Assembly (NCBI GenBank): GCA_016215555.1
Contig: JACRJC010000063.1
Span: forward strand, 23,764 to 87,763
DNA length: 64,000 bases
Direction of reading: 5' to 3'
Source: Rhodospirillales bacterium
Lineage (GTDB): Bacteria > Pseudomonadota > Alphaproteobacteria > Rhodospirillales > WMHbin7
The translations under genes and the position numbers were made by a program. Shown here piece after piece: positions 53,556 through 61,975 of the stretch (positions within the stretch are counted from its first letter, which is position 1; every line of letters starts with the position of its first letter). Below the pieces are notes generated by a model. It was not told the DNA's origin. It ran no database searches and worked only from the letters and a program-made list of their open reading frames with translations.

Positions 53556-53887
53556 TGGGCGGGGGCGGGGGAAGGCGCCGTCGGCAAGATGGTGCCCAAC
53601 ACGGCGAGGCTTTGACCATCCAGGACCAGCACGCGGTCGGGCCCGCCGCCCCTGAGATGCAGATAAAGCTTGCGGTCGCCGGTCGCGACGCCGTGAATTT
53701 CGGTGCCCGCCGGCTCGCTCAGTTCCAGTTTGCCGAAGGGTTTGGCCGCCTCGGCGCCGACCGGCGCGGGCTTGTCGGTCTTCAGCCTGCCGGCCTGTTC
53801 CATGGCGCCGAAACCCAGCACCACCAGGCCGCCGACGATCAGAAAGCCCATGCCGACGGTAATCGCTTTAAGGACTCTTAGATTCAT
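53552..53887 (-). CDS. small single-pass membrane protein (DUF6476-like)
   Basis: A 111-residue protein with one N-terminal membrane helix (AITVGMGFLIVGGLVVLGFG) and a small periplasmic beta domain (GVATGDRKLYLHLRG). Proteins of this shape next to RluA-type genes in alphaproteobacteria are annotated DUF6476; I assign it from memory of layout. Divergent from the pseudouridine synthase gene and coupled to the JAMM gene. Confidence 0.65.
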   Translation of the reverse strand: MNLRVLKAITVGMGFLIVGGLVVLGFGAMEQAGRLKTDKPAPVGAEAAKPFGKLELSEPAGTEIHGVATGDRKLYLHLRGGGPDRVLVLDGQSLAVLGTILPTAPSPAPAQ

Positions 53888-53925
53888 GCTTTGTCAAAGT
53901 TCCCTGGTTAGATTGGAACCTAGGT

Positions 53926-54906
53926 ATGAACGAACCAATGCGCCACAACCGGATCACGGCACCGCCCGAAAGCCAAGGCCTTCGGCTGGACAAATGGCTG
54001 GCCCAGGCCATGCCCGATCTGTCGCGGTCGCGCCTGAAGGCGCTGATCCAAGACGGTCGGGTCACCGAGGCCGGGGCGACCATAACCGACCCCTCGGCGG
54101 CGGTCAAACCGGGAGCCGTCTACCAGGTCGAGCAGCCCGAGCCGGAACCCGCCCAGCCCCTGGGCCAGGACATCCCCCTGAAGATTCATTACGAGGACGA
54201 GCATCTGATCGTGATCGCCAAGCCGGCGGGACTGGTCGTCCACCCGGCCCCCGGCAACCCCGACCAGACCCTGGTCAACGCCCTGATCGCCCATTGCGGC
54301 GATAGTCTATCCGGCATCGGCGGCGTGAAGCGGCCCGGCATCGTGCATCGCCTCGACAAAGACACCAGCGGCCTGCTGGTCGCCGCCAAGACCGATGCCG
54401 CCCACCGGGGCCTGGCCAAGCTGTTTGCCGCCCACGACATCGAACGCGCCTATCAGGCCCTGGTCTGGGGGGTGCCGTTGCCCCCGGTCGGCAAATATAC
54501 CGGCGCCATCGGGCGCGATCCCAAGCATCGCACCCGCATGGCCGTCGTGCCCGAGGCCAGGGGCCGGCATGCCCAGACCCGTTATAAGGTTCTCAAAAGC
54601 TGGCAATCGGCGGTCAGCTTGGTCGAATGCCGCCTCGACACCGGCCGAACCCATCAAATTCGCGTGCATTTCGCGCATGCCGGTCATGCACTAATCGGAG
54701 ACCCGGTCTATGGCCGAGGCCCTCGTAAAATTCCGCTCAAGAAGCTGGGAGGCGATATTGCCCTTATGCTTCAAGCCTTTCCCCGCCAGGCATTACATGC
54801 CTGCGAACTTGGTTTTCATCACCCGATAGACGGCAATTATCTGACATTTTATGAACCAATTCCACAGGACTTCAATGTACTGATTATTACTCTAGACAAA
54901 TCCTAA
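53926..54906 (+). CDS. rluD: RluA/RluD-family pseudouridine synthase
   Basis: A 326-residue enzyme with an N-terminal S4 RNA-binding domain (LRLDKWLAQAMPDLSRSRLK) and a catalytic domain with IAKPAGLVVHPAPGN, the catalytic-Asp motif HRLDKDTSGLLV, and LDTGRTHQIRVHFAH. It isomerises uridines in 23S rRNA (RluD type). A C-terminal Tyr/Ile-rich tail is less GC-rich than the rest. It precedes rpoH by 80 bases, a frequent alphaproteobacterial order. Confidence 0.88.
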   Translation: MNEPMRHNRITAPPESQGLRLDKWLAQAMPDLSRSRLKALIQDGRVTEAGATITDPSAAVKPGAVYQVEQPEPEPAQPLGQDIPLKIHYEDEHLIVIAKPAGLVVHPAPGNPDQTLVNALIAHCGDSLSGIGGVKRPGIVHRLDKDTSGLLVAAKTDAAHRGLAKLFAAHDIERAYQALVWGVPLPPVGKYTGAIGRDPKHRTRMAVVPEARGRHAQTRYKVLKSWQSAVSLVECRLDTGRTHQIRVHFAHAGHALIGDPVYGRGPRKIPLKKLGGDIALMLQAFPRQALHACELGFHHPIDGNYLTFYEPIPQDFNVLIITLDKS

Positions 54907-54986
54907 GAAGCAGATAATCCTGACTGCACCGCTTGGGTAATGGGGGCCAACAAACCCAACCCCGGCCTGTGGGATGGAGAAAGAAC

Positions 54987-55859
54987 ATGAACATGACAGC
55001 CATGCGACTGCCTTTGGCGCCCGAGGGCAACCTCAGCCGCTATCTTCAGGAAATCCGCCGCTTTCCGATGCTGGCCCCTGAAGAAGAGTTCATGCTGGCC
55101 AAGAATTACCGCGACAAGGGCGATGCAAGGGCTGCCGAGCAACTGGTGACCAGCCATCTGCGGCTGGTTGCCAAGATCGCCATGGGTTATCGCGGCTACG
55201 GCCTGCCGCTTGGCGAACTGATCGCCGAGGGCAATGTGGGCATGATGCAGGCCGTCAGACGCTTCGATCCCGACAAGGGTTTCCGACTGGCCACCTATGC
55301 CATGTGGTGGGTACGCGCCGCCATCCAGGAATTCATCCTCCATTCCTGGTCGCTGGTGAAGATGGGCACCACGGCGGCCCAAAAGAAGCTGTTCTTCAAT
55401 CTGCGCCGCATGAAAAGCCGCATGCAGGCCCTGGAAGAGGGTGATCTGCATCCCGAACAGGTCAAGGTCATCGCCCACAAGCTGGCGGTGACCGAGGACG
55501 AGGTGGTGCAGATGAACCGCCGACTGTCCGGCCCCGACCACTCCTTGAACGCCCCCATGCGCGTCGAGGGCGAGGGCGAGTGGATGGAATTCCTGGAAGA
55601 CGACGGCGCCAACCAGGAAGACTGTCTGGCCGAAGAGGAAGAGACGCATCAGCGGCGCGGGCTTTTGAACGGCGCCCTGACCGGGCTTGGCGAGCGCGAG
55701 CGCATCATCCTGGCCGAACGTCGCTTAAAGGACGAGCCGGCGACGCTGGAGGAATTGTCGCAGCGCTTCGCCATCTCGCGCGAGCGGGTGCGCCAGATCG
55801 AGATGCGCGCTTTCGAGAAAGTTCAAAAGTCGGTCCTGCGGGCGCAAGCGGCGGCGTAA
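54987..55859 (+). CDS. rpoH: RNA polymerase sigma-32 factor RpoH
   Basis: Start chosen at ATG 54987 (MNMTAMRLPLAPEGN) with GGAGA six bases upstream; 290 residues. Sigma-70 regions 1.2-4.2 are present. Region 2 has RLVAKIAMGYRGYGLP and FRLATYAMWWVRAAIQEFIL, the RpoH box is QKKLFFNLRRMK, and region 4 has RFAISRERVRQIEMRAFEK. It directs heat-shock transcription. It may be co-read with the pseudouridine synthase gene. Confidence 0.95.
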   Translation: MNMTAMRLPLAPEGNLSRYLQEIRRFPMLAPEEEFMLAKNYRDKGDARAAEQLVTSHLRLVAKIAMGYRGYGLPLGELIAEGNVGMMQAVRRFDPDKGFRLATYAMWWVRAAIQEFILHSWSLVKMGTTAAQKKLFFNLRRMKSRMQALEEGDLHPEQVKVIAHKLAVTEDEVVQMNRRLSGPDHSLNAPMRVEGEGEWMEFLEDDGANQEDCLAEEEETHQRRGLLNGALTGLGERERIILAERRLKDEPATLEELSQRFAISRERVRQIEMRAFEKVQKSVLRAQAAA

Positions 55860-55866
55860 TTTTCGC

Positions 55867-56388
55867 CTATCTTTTTCGGCGGCCGGCGACGGCAAGTTCC
55901 CCGTCGTCGTCGGACCGGGCCACTTCCTCGCCCCATTCCGAGAGCAGACGTCGCTGGGTGTCTCGCAATTGCCCCAGCCGGCGCTGCGACGTTACGTCCA
56001 GCCAAGCCCCGACCACCGGCGGCAGCGACATATGCAGCACCCAGCCCAAGCCCGCCGCCCCGTACATGACGATCAGGTCGAAGGGATTGCCCAGAATCTT
56101 GAAGGCGTTGTTCATGGTGTGGGCTTCGAACCACAGCTTCATCAGATAGGGCGCGACGCCGGCGAAATTCAGGCCGGCCACGCTGACCCAGGCATAGCGG
56201 TAGGGCGTCCGATCGACGACGAAGGCCACCACCGTCGGCAGCATGGCCAGAAACAAGAAGGTCCAGGTGGGCAGAAAGAAGAACAGCATCGGCGGCCCCA
56301 GCAGCAACAGCCCGATGGTGATGCGGGCCCGGCTGGCGCCGCGGCTGGCGGTCTGGGGAATTTTCTTGGGCGGTTTCTTCTGGGCCAT
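55867..56388 (-). CDS. hypothetical membrane protein
   Basis: A 173-residue protein with three to four hydrophobic segments (residues 24-60, 65-85 and 105-128) between a basic N-terminus (AQKKPPKKIP) and a charged C-terminal helix (RRLGQLRDTQRRLLSEWGEE). I recognise no family. It lies 11 bases after the pseudokinase gene on the same strand, so the two are probably an operon. Confidence 0.7.
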   Translation of the reverse strand: MAQKKPPKKIPQTASRGASRARITIGLLLLGPPMLFFFLPTWTFLFLAMLPTVVAFVVDRTPYRYAWVSVAGLNFAGVAPYLMKLWFEAHTMNNAFKILGNPFDLIVMYGAAGLGWVLHMSLPPVVGAWLDVTSQRRLGQLRDTQRRLLSEWGEEVARSDDDGELAVAGRRKR

Positions 56389-56399
56389 GGCGCGTCCGC

Positions 56400-58460
56400 C
56401 TAAAAGAATCGGATAAGCAACAGGATGCTGAGCGCGGTCAGCGCCATCATCATCGAAATCACGCCGGCGGCCTGGTGACCGTAGCGCTGGGCCTCTTCCG
56501 AGCGGCGATCGGTTCCGTTCTCGATGTCGCTCGCCTCCTGGCTTGATGCGGCGTATTCGGCCTTGGCCAGCATGAAGCCGTCCTCGTCGCGGCGCTTTTC
56601 CTCGACATTATCGATATAGGCGAACAGTTCCGGCAGATTGCCCGAACGCACCAGCCTTGGCAGTTCCTTTTCCATGTCGCGCCGCCGGGCCCGGCTGTGA
56701 AAGGCCGCCACCACCGGCTGCAGATGCGCCCCGATCCAAGAGGCGAGACCGGGCAGGCTTTCCGGCCCCAGCCGCCATTGCACGGTACCCAACAGGCTGA
56801 GCATGCCCAGCAACTGATTATGCGCCGTCTTGTCGTTCAGCGCCGTCACCTGGCGTTCGACGTTATAGTCGAAGCGGCAGGCGATGAAGGCGGCGATATG
56901 CCGGTCCATGGGCAGGGTTCGGGGGTCGATTTTCTTGGCCGTATGTTCAAGTGCGGGCAACAGCTCGGCGATTTCGGCGACGAAGGAATCGGCGACCAGG
57001 GAACTTTGGCAGGGCAAGGATTCATTCAAGTCGTAAAGCACGCGTTCCAGCCCATAGCCCATCGCCTGCTGCAGCATGAACGCCTTGATGTCCTTGAACA
57101 TGCTGTCGATCTGGGAATTGGTGGGATCGTATTCGGGCCTGGTTTCGAACCAAATATGCGGCACGTCGCGGGTCAGGCATTCGGCGAACAGTCTGGGGTC
57201 GGTTTTGACGCCCATGATGACGGCCAGGGCCGGACCAAAACCCAGCGGCAGGGCCGAGAAGCTTTTGTAGCGGATGGGCGCCATGGGATCGAGCAGCATG
57301 AGGATGCGCGTCACCAGAAGATCCTCGGCCTGCTTCAGATCGGCGGCGGGGGCGCCCTTGGCGTTCTTGATGGCCAGACCGACCAGATCGGCCAGATCCT
57401 TGTTCTCGATGCCGCGCCGAAGCCAGACTTCCAACTGGCCGTCCATCATCGGTTCCGCGGCCTTGTCCCAGTTCTGCGACATGGCGAAGGCCAGCTCGCG
57501 GCAGGTGTTGTATTCCTCGCCCAGAAAGGCGAAGCCGCGCACCGCCCGTTTGTCCTGTTTGGGCTGCAAGGGCGACAGGCGCCGCCCATTGGCCCACAGC
57601 TCCAATTCGTTGACCGACCAGCGCTCGGCGGGATCGTCGCACAAAAGGCCGCGCAGCAGTTCGATCATCGAAAGCGGCAGGCGTTCGTCGCCGACCAGCA
57701 GCGAATAGGTGCCCTTGGTGATCTTGCCCTTCAGGATTTGTTCGGTTGTCGCCTCTTTGAGCGGATTGCGCCCCATCTTCATCATCAGCATCGAAACGCC
57801 AAGCGCGTAGAGGTCGTCGATATTGCCGCCGCTGCCCCGGGCCGCCGGCATGCACATGCCGGCCTCGGCGCTTTCGAAGACGACCGGCTGGTCGAAGGCC
57901 GGGGGCGTGGTCACGCAGTCGCCCAGCACCAACTGCTCGCCGCGCTCGTCCATCCAATACAGATTGGTCGGGCGGATGGCGCGGTGGGTGATGCCCTTTT
58001 CGGCCAATTCCTTCAGCACCATCGTCATCTGCGGCATGATCTTCTTGACCAGCTCGTGTTCCTCGAGTGGTGCTATCTCGGCATCGAGCGAGGGCATGAC
58101 CCGGCCGCCAAGGGGCCGCTGATAGATGACGAGCAGGCACTGCCGGCCGGCCGGCGGCCATTCGGCGACCCCCCATTCCAATAGCGGCATCAGGCCGGTC
58201 ATCGTATGGCCCTTGAGCGTGCGCAACACATTGACCCGGGGCGGCAGTTCGGGCTTGCACACATAGGCCAGCAGATAAAGCGAGGGATCGCGCTTGTCGG
58301 AACAGGCGAAGGCGGTGGCGCTGGGCAGATCGAAATCGTAAAGGGGGGTCGCCGGATAAACCTGGAATCGGTCCTTAAGCACGATCGGCGTCCCCGAACC
58401 CTTGACGGGTTCGGCGCGCGGCGCTGCGGCCTCCTTTTTCTTTTCCGGTTCCTTGGCCAT
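56400..58460 (-). CDS. large tail-anchored protein kinase-like pseudokinase
   Basis: Start chosen at ATG 58458-58460 (MAKEPEKKK); 686 residues, with a longer in-frame start at 58508. Residues 30-310 resemble a Ser/Thr kinase lobe pair. The catalytic HRDLKPxN motif is HRAIRPTN: Ala161 replaces the catalytic Asp, while Asn166 and an Asp in VLGDCVTTP remain. Later kinase parts are recognisable (IDDLYALGVSMLMM, LLCDDPAERWS). About 340 unknown residues follow, then one C-terminal membrane helix (ISMMMALTALSILLLIRFF). It may be a scaffold. The operon partner is a small membrane protein. Confidence 0.78.
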   Translation of the reverse strand: MAKEPEKKKEAAAPRAEPVKGSGTPIVLKDRFQVYPATPLYDFDLPSATAFACSDKRDPSLYLLAYVCKPELPPRVNVLRTLKGHTMTGLMPLLEWGVAEWPPAGRQCLLVIYQRPLGGRVMPSLDAEIAPLEEHELVKKIMPQMTMVLKELAEKGITHRAIRPTNLYWMDERGEQLVLGDCVTTPPAFDQPVVFESAEAGMCMPAARGSGGNIDDLYALGVSMLMMKMGRNPLKEATTEQILKGKITKGTYSLLVGDERLPLSMIELLRGLLCDDPAERWSVNELELWANGRRLSPLQPKQDKRAVRGFAFLGEEYNTCRELAFAMSQNWDKAAEPMMDGQLEVWLRRGIENKDLADLVGLAIKNAKGAPAADLKQAEDLLVTRILMLLDPMAPIRYKSFSALPLGFGPALAVIMGVKTDPRLFAECLTRDVPHIWFETRPEYDPTNSQIDSMFKDIKAFMLQQAMGYGLERVLYDLNESLPCQSSLVADSFVAEIAELLPALEHTAKKIDPRTLPMDRHIAAFIACRFDYNVERQVTALNDKTAHNQLLGMLSLLGTVQWRLGPESLPGLASWIGAHLQPVVAAFHSRARRRDMEKELPRLVRSGNLPELFAYIDNVEEKRRDEDGFMLAKAEYAASSQEASDIENGTDRRSEEAQRYGHQAAGVISMMMALTALSILLLIRFF

Positions 58461-58605
58461 GCGGCCATGCCCCTCCCTGATCCTTGAAAAGTAAGGGGTT
58501 ATGCTCAATAAAACAACCGCCCAGCGTGAAGGACGGCCAAGTGTTGATTTTCGCCTCTGCTCTCACATATAACATGAGCGGATAAGGTTAACGAGAGGAA
58601 CGCCT

Positions 58606-59325
58606 ATGGCACTCGAAACGATTCGCCGCACCTCGGCGCCCGCCGGCACCCAAGCCCTGGCCATCGACCAGGGTCTGCGCGCCTATATGCTGCGTGTTTA
58701 CAATTATATGGGCTCGGGCCTAGCCCTGACCGGCCTTGTCGCCCTGCTCGTCGCCTCCTCGGAAGAGGTCATGCGCACCCTGTTCGGAACCGGCCTGATG
58801 TGGGTGGTTCTGCTGGCCCCCCTGGGCTTGGTGCTGTTCTTAAGCTTCCGCATCCAGAAAATGAGCCTGGCCGCCGTCCAGACCACCTTTTGGGTCTATG
58901 CCGCCCTGATGGGCGCCGGCCTGGCCCCCATCTTCGTCATCTATACCGGGGCCAGCATCGCCAGGACTTTCTTCATCTGCGCCGCCACCTTCGGCGCCAT
59001 GAGCCTGTACGGCTACACGACCAGGAAGGATCTGTCGGGCATCGGCTCGTTCCTGATCATGGGTCTGTTCGGCATCATCCTGGCCGGACTGGTCAATATC
59101 TTCCTGCAATCGACGATGCTGGAATTCCTCATCTCGGCGGCGGGCGTGCTGATCTTCACCGGCCTAACCGCCTATGACACCCAGAAGGTCAAGGAAATGT
59201 ATTTCGACGCCGACAGCGTCGAAACGGCGGGCAAGAAGGCCGTGATGGGCGCCTTGACCCTGTATATGGATTTCCTGAACCTGTTCTTGATGCTGCTGCG
59301 CTTCTTTGGCGAGCGCCGCGAGTAG
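58606..59325 (+). CDS. Bax inhibitor-1/TMBIM-family membrane protein
   Basis: A 239-residue protein with seven helices and the BI-1 signature (GAMSLYGYTTRKDLSG, LIFTGLTAYDTQKVKEMY, ALTLYMDFLNLFLMLLRFFG, the last near the C-terminus). Family members (YccA/YbhL) are ion or proton-sensitive calcium leak channels or modulators of the FtsH protease. Monocistronic, transcribed away from the pseudokinase gene, with a terminator after it. Confidence 0.92.
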   Translation: MALETIRRTSAPAGTQALAIDQGLRAYMLRVYNYMGSGLALTGLVALLVASSEEVMRTLFGTGLMWVVLLAPLGLVLFLSFRIQKMSLAAVQTTFWVYAALMGAGLAPIFVIYTGASIARTFFICAATFGAMSLYGYTTRKDLSGIGSFLIMGLFGIILAGLVNIFLQSTMLEFLISAAGVLIFTGLTAYDTQKVKEMYFDADSVETAGKKAVMGALTLYMDFLNLFLMLLRFFGERRE

Positions 59326-59326
59326 G

Positions 59327-59422
59327 CTCTCAGCTCTCAGCTCTCAGCTTTCAGCAAAAAGGGCCGGGTCATCCCCGGCTCTTTCGTTGTTTTCCTGACG
59401 GCTGACGGCTGACAGCTGACGG
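59327..59422. repeat. paired heptad tandem repeats flanking a terminator
   Basis: Four seven-base units (CTCTCAG three times, then CTTTCAG) at 59327-59354 face four units (CTGACGG, CTGACGG, CTGACAG, CTGACGG) at 59395-59422. Read on the opposite strand the second set is CCGTCAG-like, so the two sets form an imperfect 28-bp inverted repeat with a terminator hairpin between them. Confidence 0.7.
59359..59390. terminator. bidirectional intrinsic terminator between the TMBIM gene and gmhA
   Basis: AAGGGCCGGG (59359-59368) pairs with CCCGGCTCTT (59374-59383) with one G-T pair and a five-base loop. On the plus strand TCGTTGTTTT follows; on the minus strand the stem is followed by a T run (complement of AAAAA, 59356-59360). 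It serves the two convergent genes. Confidence 0.8.
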
Positions 59423-59424
59423 CT

Positions 59425-60015
59425 TTAGATCTGCCCGCCCCAGCCCATTTCGATGTCCAGCACGGCGTGCAGCAAGGACAGATGCAGGATTTCGACGAAG
59501 CCGTACTGGTGCGAGGCGACATGCAGATTGATGTCGCCCAGACGCTTCAAGGGGTTGGTGCCGTCAAAACCCGACAGCGTCACCACCGCCATGCCCTTGG
59601 CCCTGGCGGCTTCGCAAGCCTTCAGGATATTGGGCGAGCGCCCCGAGCTGGAGATGGCCAGCAGCAAGTCGCCCGAGCGGCCATGCAGGCTCAGGGGGTG
59701 GGCAAAGACGTTCTCATAGCCCAGATCATTGGCCAGACAGGTCAGCTGCGCCCCATCATTCAGGGACAGCGAGCGCAGATTGCCGTTCTTGCTGTAATCG
59801 ATGGCCAGATGGCTGGCGATGCCGGCGCTGCCGCCATTGCCGATGAAGTACAGCGTATGGCCGGCGGCATGGGTGACCCGGGCCAGGGCGCGGATGCGGC
59901 CGATGGCCTCGTCGAGGGGCAGGGTCTTGCCGGACCCGTCGCTGGCCTGGGTTTTGCGGCCCAGTTCGGACAAAAGATCGAAATATCGGTTCAGTTGGGC
60001 GGCGGTATCGGTCAT
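59425..60015 (-). CDS. gmhA: phosphoheptose isomerase (SIS domain)
   Basis: A 196-residue SIS-fold protein: YFIGNGGSAGIASHLAIDY, SLNDGAQLTCLANDLGYENVF (in short parts), GDLLLAISSSGRSPNILKACE and a C-terminal VEILHLSLLHAVLDIEMG. GmhA converts sedoheptulose 7-phosphate to D-glycero-D-manno-heptose 7-phosphate for LPS or other heptose glycans. A related SIS isomerase is possible. Its own promoter region is shared with the divergent GNAT-cNMP gene. Confidence 0.85.
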   Translation of the reverse strand: MTDTAAQLNRYFDLLSELGRKTQASDGSGKTLPLDEAIGRIRALARVTHAAGHTLYFIGNGGSAGIASHLAIDYSKNGNLRSLSLNDGAQLTCLANDLGYENVFAHPLSLHGRSGDLLLAISSSGRSPNILKACEAARAKGMAVVTLSGFDGTNPLKRLGDINLHVASHQYGFVEILHLSLLHAVLDIEMGWGGQI

Positions 60016-60112
60016 AGGGATGTCTTAGCGCAAGCCAGCGGCCCCCGCAACAGTCTGGTGCGCAATTCAAATCAAGATGATAGAATAACGGCATGGGGGA
60101 GTAGTTTGGAAG

Positions 60113-61336
60113 ATGGCTTTGGCAGACACAGGATCGGCGTCGTTGCGCATCGGCCAGGCCCGCACGGCCGACGAGCGAGAGGCCGTGTGGCGTTTCCGCT
60201 ATCAGATCTATGTCGAGGAAATGGGCAAGATCGCCCTGGCCAACGCCGATCACAAGCGCCGCTGGCTGGTCGATGATCTGGACGAGGACGCCCTGATCCT
60301 TTACGCCCAGGACGGCGACGCCGTCGTTGCCACCTTGCGCATCAACAACGCCAGGAAAACCCGCCTGCCGCCGGCCCTGGAAGTGGCCTACAGGCTGGCC
60401 CGCTTCAACGCCATTCCGCCCGAACGGCTGAGCTTTTCCTCGCGTCTGATGGTGGCCCGCGACATGCGCGGCTCGGTGGCCTTGCACAGGATTCTGGCCC
60501 GCGCCTACGAGCTGGGCCTGGAAAGCGGCGTCGTCTACGATTTTTGCTATTGCGCCCCGGCCCTGATCGAATTGTACGAGCATCTGGGCTATCGGCCCTA
60601 TACCGAGAACTTCCTCGACCCCGAAGTCGGCTACCGCGTGCCGCTGATTTTGTCGCTGAAGGATGCCGGGCATCTGGAAGCGGTGCAGTCGCCTTTCTGG
60701 CGCAAGCTGAAGAACCGCCCTGATCTGTGGCAGGACCAGGCGGCGGCGGAATGGCTGGCCGAGGAATTTCCCGCCACCACCAAGGCGGCGCGCTGGGGGG
60801 CTGGCGAAGACGCCTTCTGGCATTTCCTGGCCGACAAGCTGCGCCCCTCGACCGGCAGCCGGGTGCCGCTGCTGGAAGGACTTTCCGACGACGAGCGCAA
60901 GCGCGTGCTGAAAAGCGGCACCGTTCTATCATGCCGGGCCGGCGACAGGATTCTGCGCACCGGCGATGTCGGCAGCGAATTGTTCGTGGTCCTTTCAGGC
61001 CTGGCCGAAGTGCGCCTGCCCAAGGCCAAACACCCCATCGCCGTGTTGGAACCCGGCCAGGTCTTCGGCGAAATCGCCTTCATCGCCAGCGTCAAGCGCT
61101 CGGCCGATGTCGTCGCCCTGGCCGAGAGCGAGATTCTGGTGGTGTCGCAAACCTTCTTGCGCAAGCTGATGAAGTCCTCGCCCGAACTGGCCTCGAAGGT
61201 GCTTTTCAATCTCTCGCGCGTGCTGTGCGAACGCCTGGTCTATTCGACCCGCTCGATGCTGCCGGAATCGCCGAAGGCGCCGCCGGCGCAGCAAGCGAAG
61301 CCGGTCAGGAAGAAAACCTCTCGCCCCCGGAGCTAA
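60113..61336 (+). CDS. GNAT acyltransferase fused to a C-terminal cyclic-nucleotide-binding domain
   Basis: A 407-residue protein. Residues 10-180 are a GNAT/autoinducer-synthase-like fold (VWRFRYQIYVEEMGK, SRLMVARDMRGSVALHRIL, LIELYEHLGYRPYTENF). Residues 250-365 are a cNMP-binding barrel (DRILRTGDVGSELFVVLSG; phosphate-binding VFGEIAFIASVKRSADVVA, with the Glu and Arg that hold cAMP). A basic tail follows. It resembles cAMP-gated protein acetyltransferases such as mycobacterial PatA, with the domains in reverse order. N-acyl amino acid synthases are the alternative. The 3' end overlaps the convergent response regulator gene by 32 bases. Confidence 0.82.
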   Translation: MALADTGSASLRIGQARTADEREAVWRFRYQIYVEEMGKIALANADHKRRWLVDDLDEDALILYAQDGDAVVATLRINNARKTRLPPALEVAYRLARFNAIPPERLSFSSRLMVARDMRGSVALHRILARAYELGLESGVVYDFCYCAPALIELYEHLGYRPYTENFLDPEVGYRVPLILSLKDAGHLEAVQSPFWRKLKNRPDLWQDQAAAEWLAEEFPATTKAARWGAGEDAFWHFLADKLRPSTGSRVPLLEGLSDDERKRVLKSGTVLSCRAGDRILRTGDVGSELFVVLSGLAEVRLPKAKHPIAVLEPGQVFGEIAFIASVKRSADVVALAESEILVVSQTFLRKLMKSSPELASKVLFNLSRVLCERLVYSTRSMLPESPKAPPAQQAKPVRKKTSRPRS

Positions 61337-61955
61337 GCGCCATCCGCACCAGATCGGATAGATTGCGCGCCTTCATCTTGTCCATCACCCGGGCGCGGTG
61401 GATCTCAACCGTGCGTGCGCTGATGCCCAGCTTCTGGGCGATCGACTTGTTCGAATGCCCCTCGACCACCAGATCCATGACCTGAGCCTCGCGCGGGGTC
61501 AGCAATTGGCGGCGGGTGCTGACGCCAGCCTGTTCGCGCCGCTGTCGGAAGGCCTGGCGACCGGCCTCGCTGTCAAAGGCCTGGCGGATCGAGCCGGTCA
61601 GCGTCTCCTCCTCGAAGGGTTTCTCGATGAAATCATAGGCTCCCGCCTTCAGGGCCTGTACCGCCTTGGCCACATCGCCATGGCCGGTGATGAAAATGAC
61701 CGGCAGTTCGATATTGCGGCGCATCAGTTCGGCCTGCAGCTCAAGCCCGTCCATGCCCGGCATGCGGATGTCGGTGACCAGACAGCCCGGCTCGCCGGGG
61801 TCGAAGGCATCCAGAAAATCGACGGCCGAGCCGAAGGCCTGCACCTTGAAGCCGGCCACACCCAAAAGCAGAGCCAGGGAATCGCGCACCGCCGCGTCGT
61901 CATCGACCAGAAACACCGGCTTGTCGGCAGTCGAAATTTGCATGTCCACGGTCAC
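61305..61955 (-). CDS. FixJ-type response regulator
   Basis: Start at GTG 61955 with GGAG six bases upstream; 216 residues. The receiver domain has FLVDDDAAVRDS, the phosphorylated Asp in LVTDIRMPGMDG, ITGHGD and the Lys in IEKPFEEE. The LuxR-type helix-turn-helix is LTPREAQVMDLVVEGHSNK and SIAQKLGISARTVEIHRARV, as in FixJ/TodT. It lies 20 bases after the MASE1 kinase gene and is its likely partner. The target genes are unknown. Confidence 0.92.
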   Translation of the reverse strand: MTVDMQISTADKPVFLVDDDAAVRDSLALLLGVAGFKVQAFGSAVDFLDAFDPGEPGCLVTDIRMPGMDGLELQAELMRRNIELPVIFITGHGDVAKAVQALKAGAYDFIEKPFEEETLTGSIRQAFDSEAGRQAFRQRREQAGVSTRRQLLTPREAQVMDLVVEGHSNKSIAQKLGISARTVEIHRARVMDKMKARNLSDLVRMALSSGGERFSS

Positions 61956-61975
61956 GGCACGCTCCGTTCTTGAAT

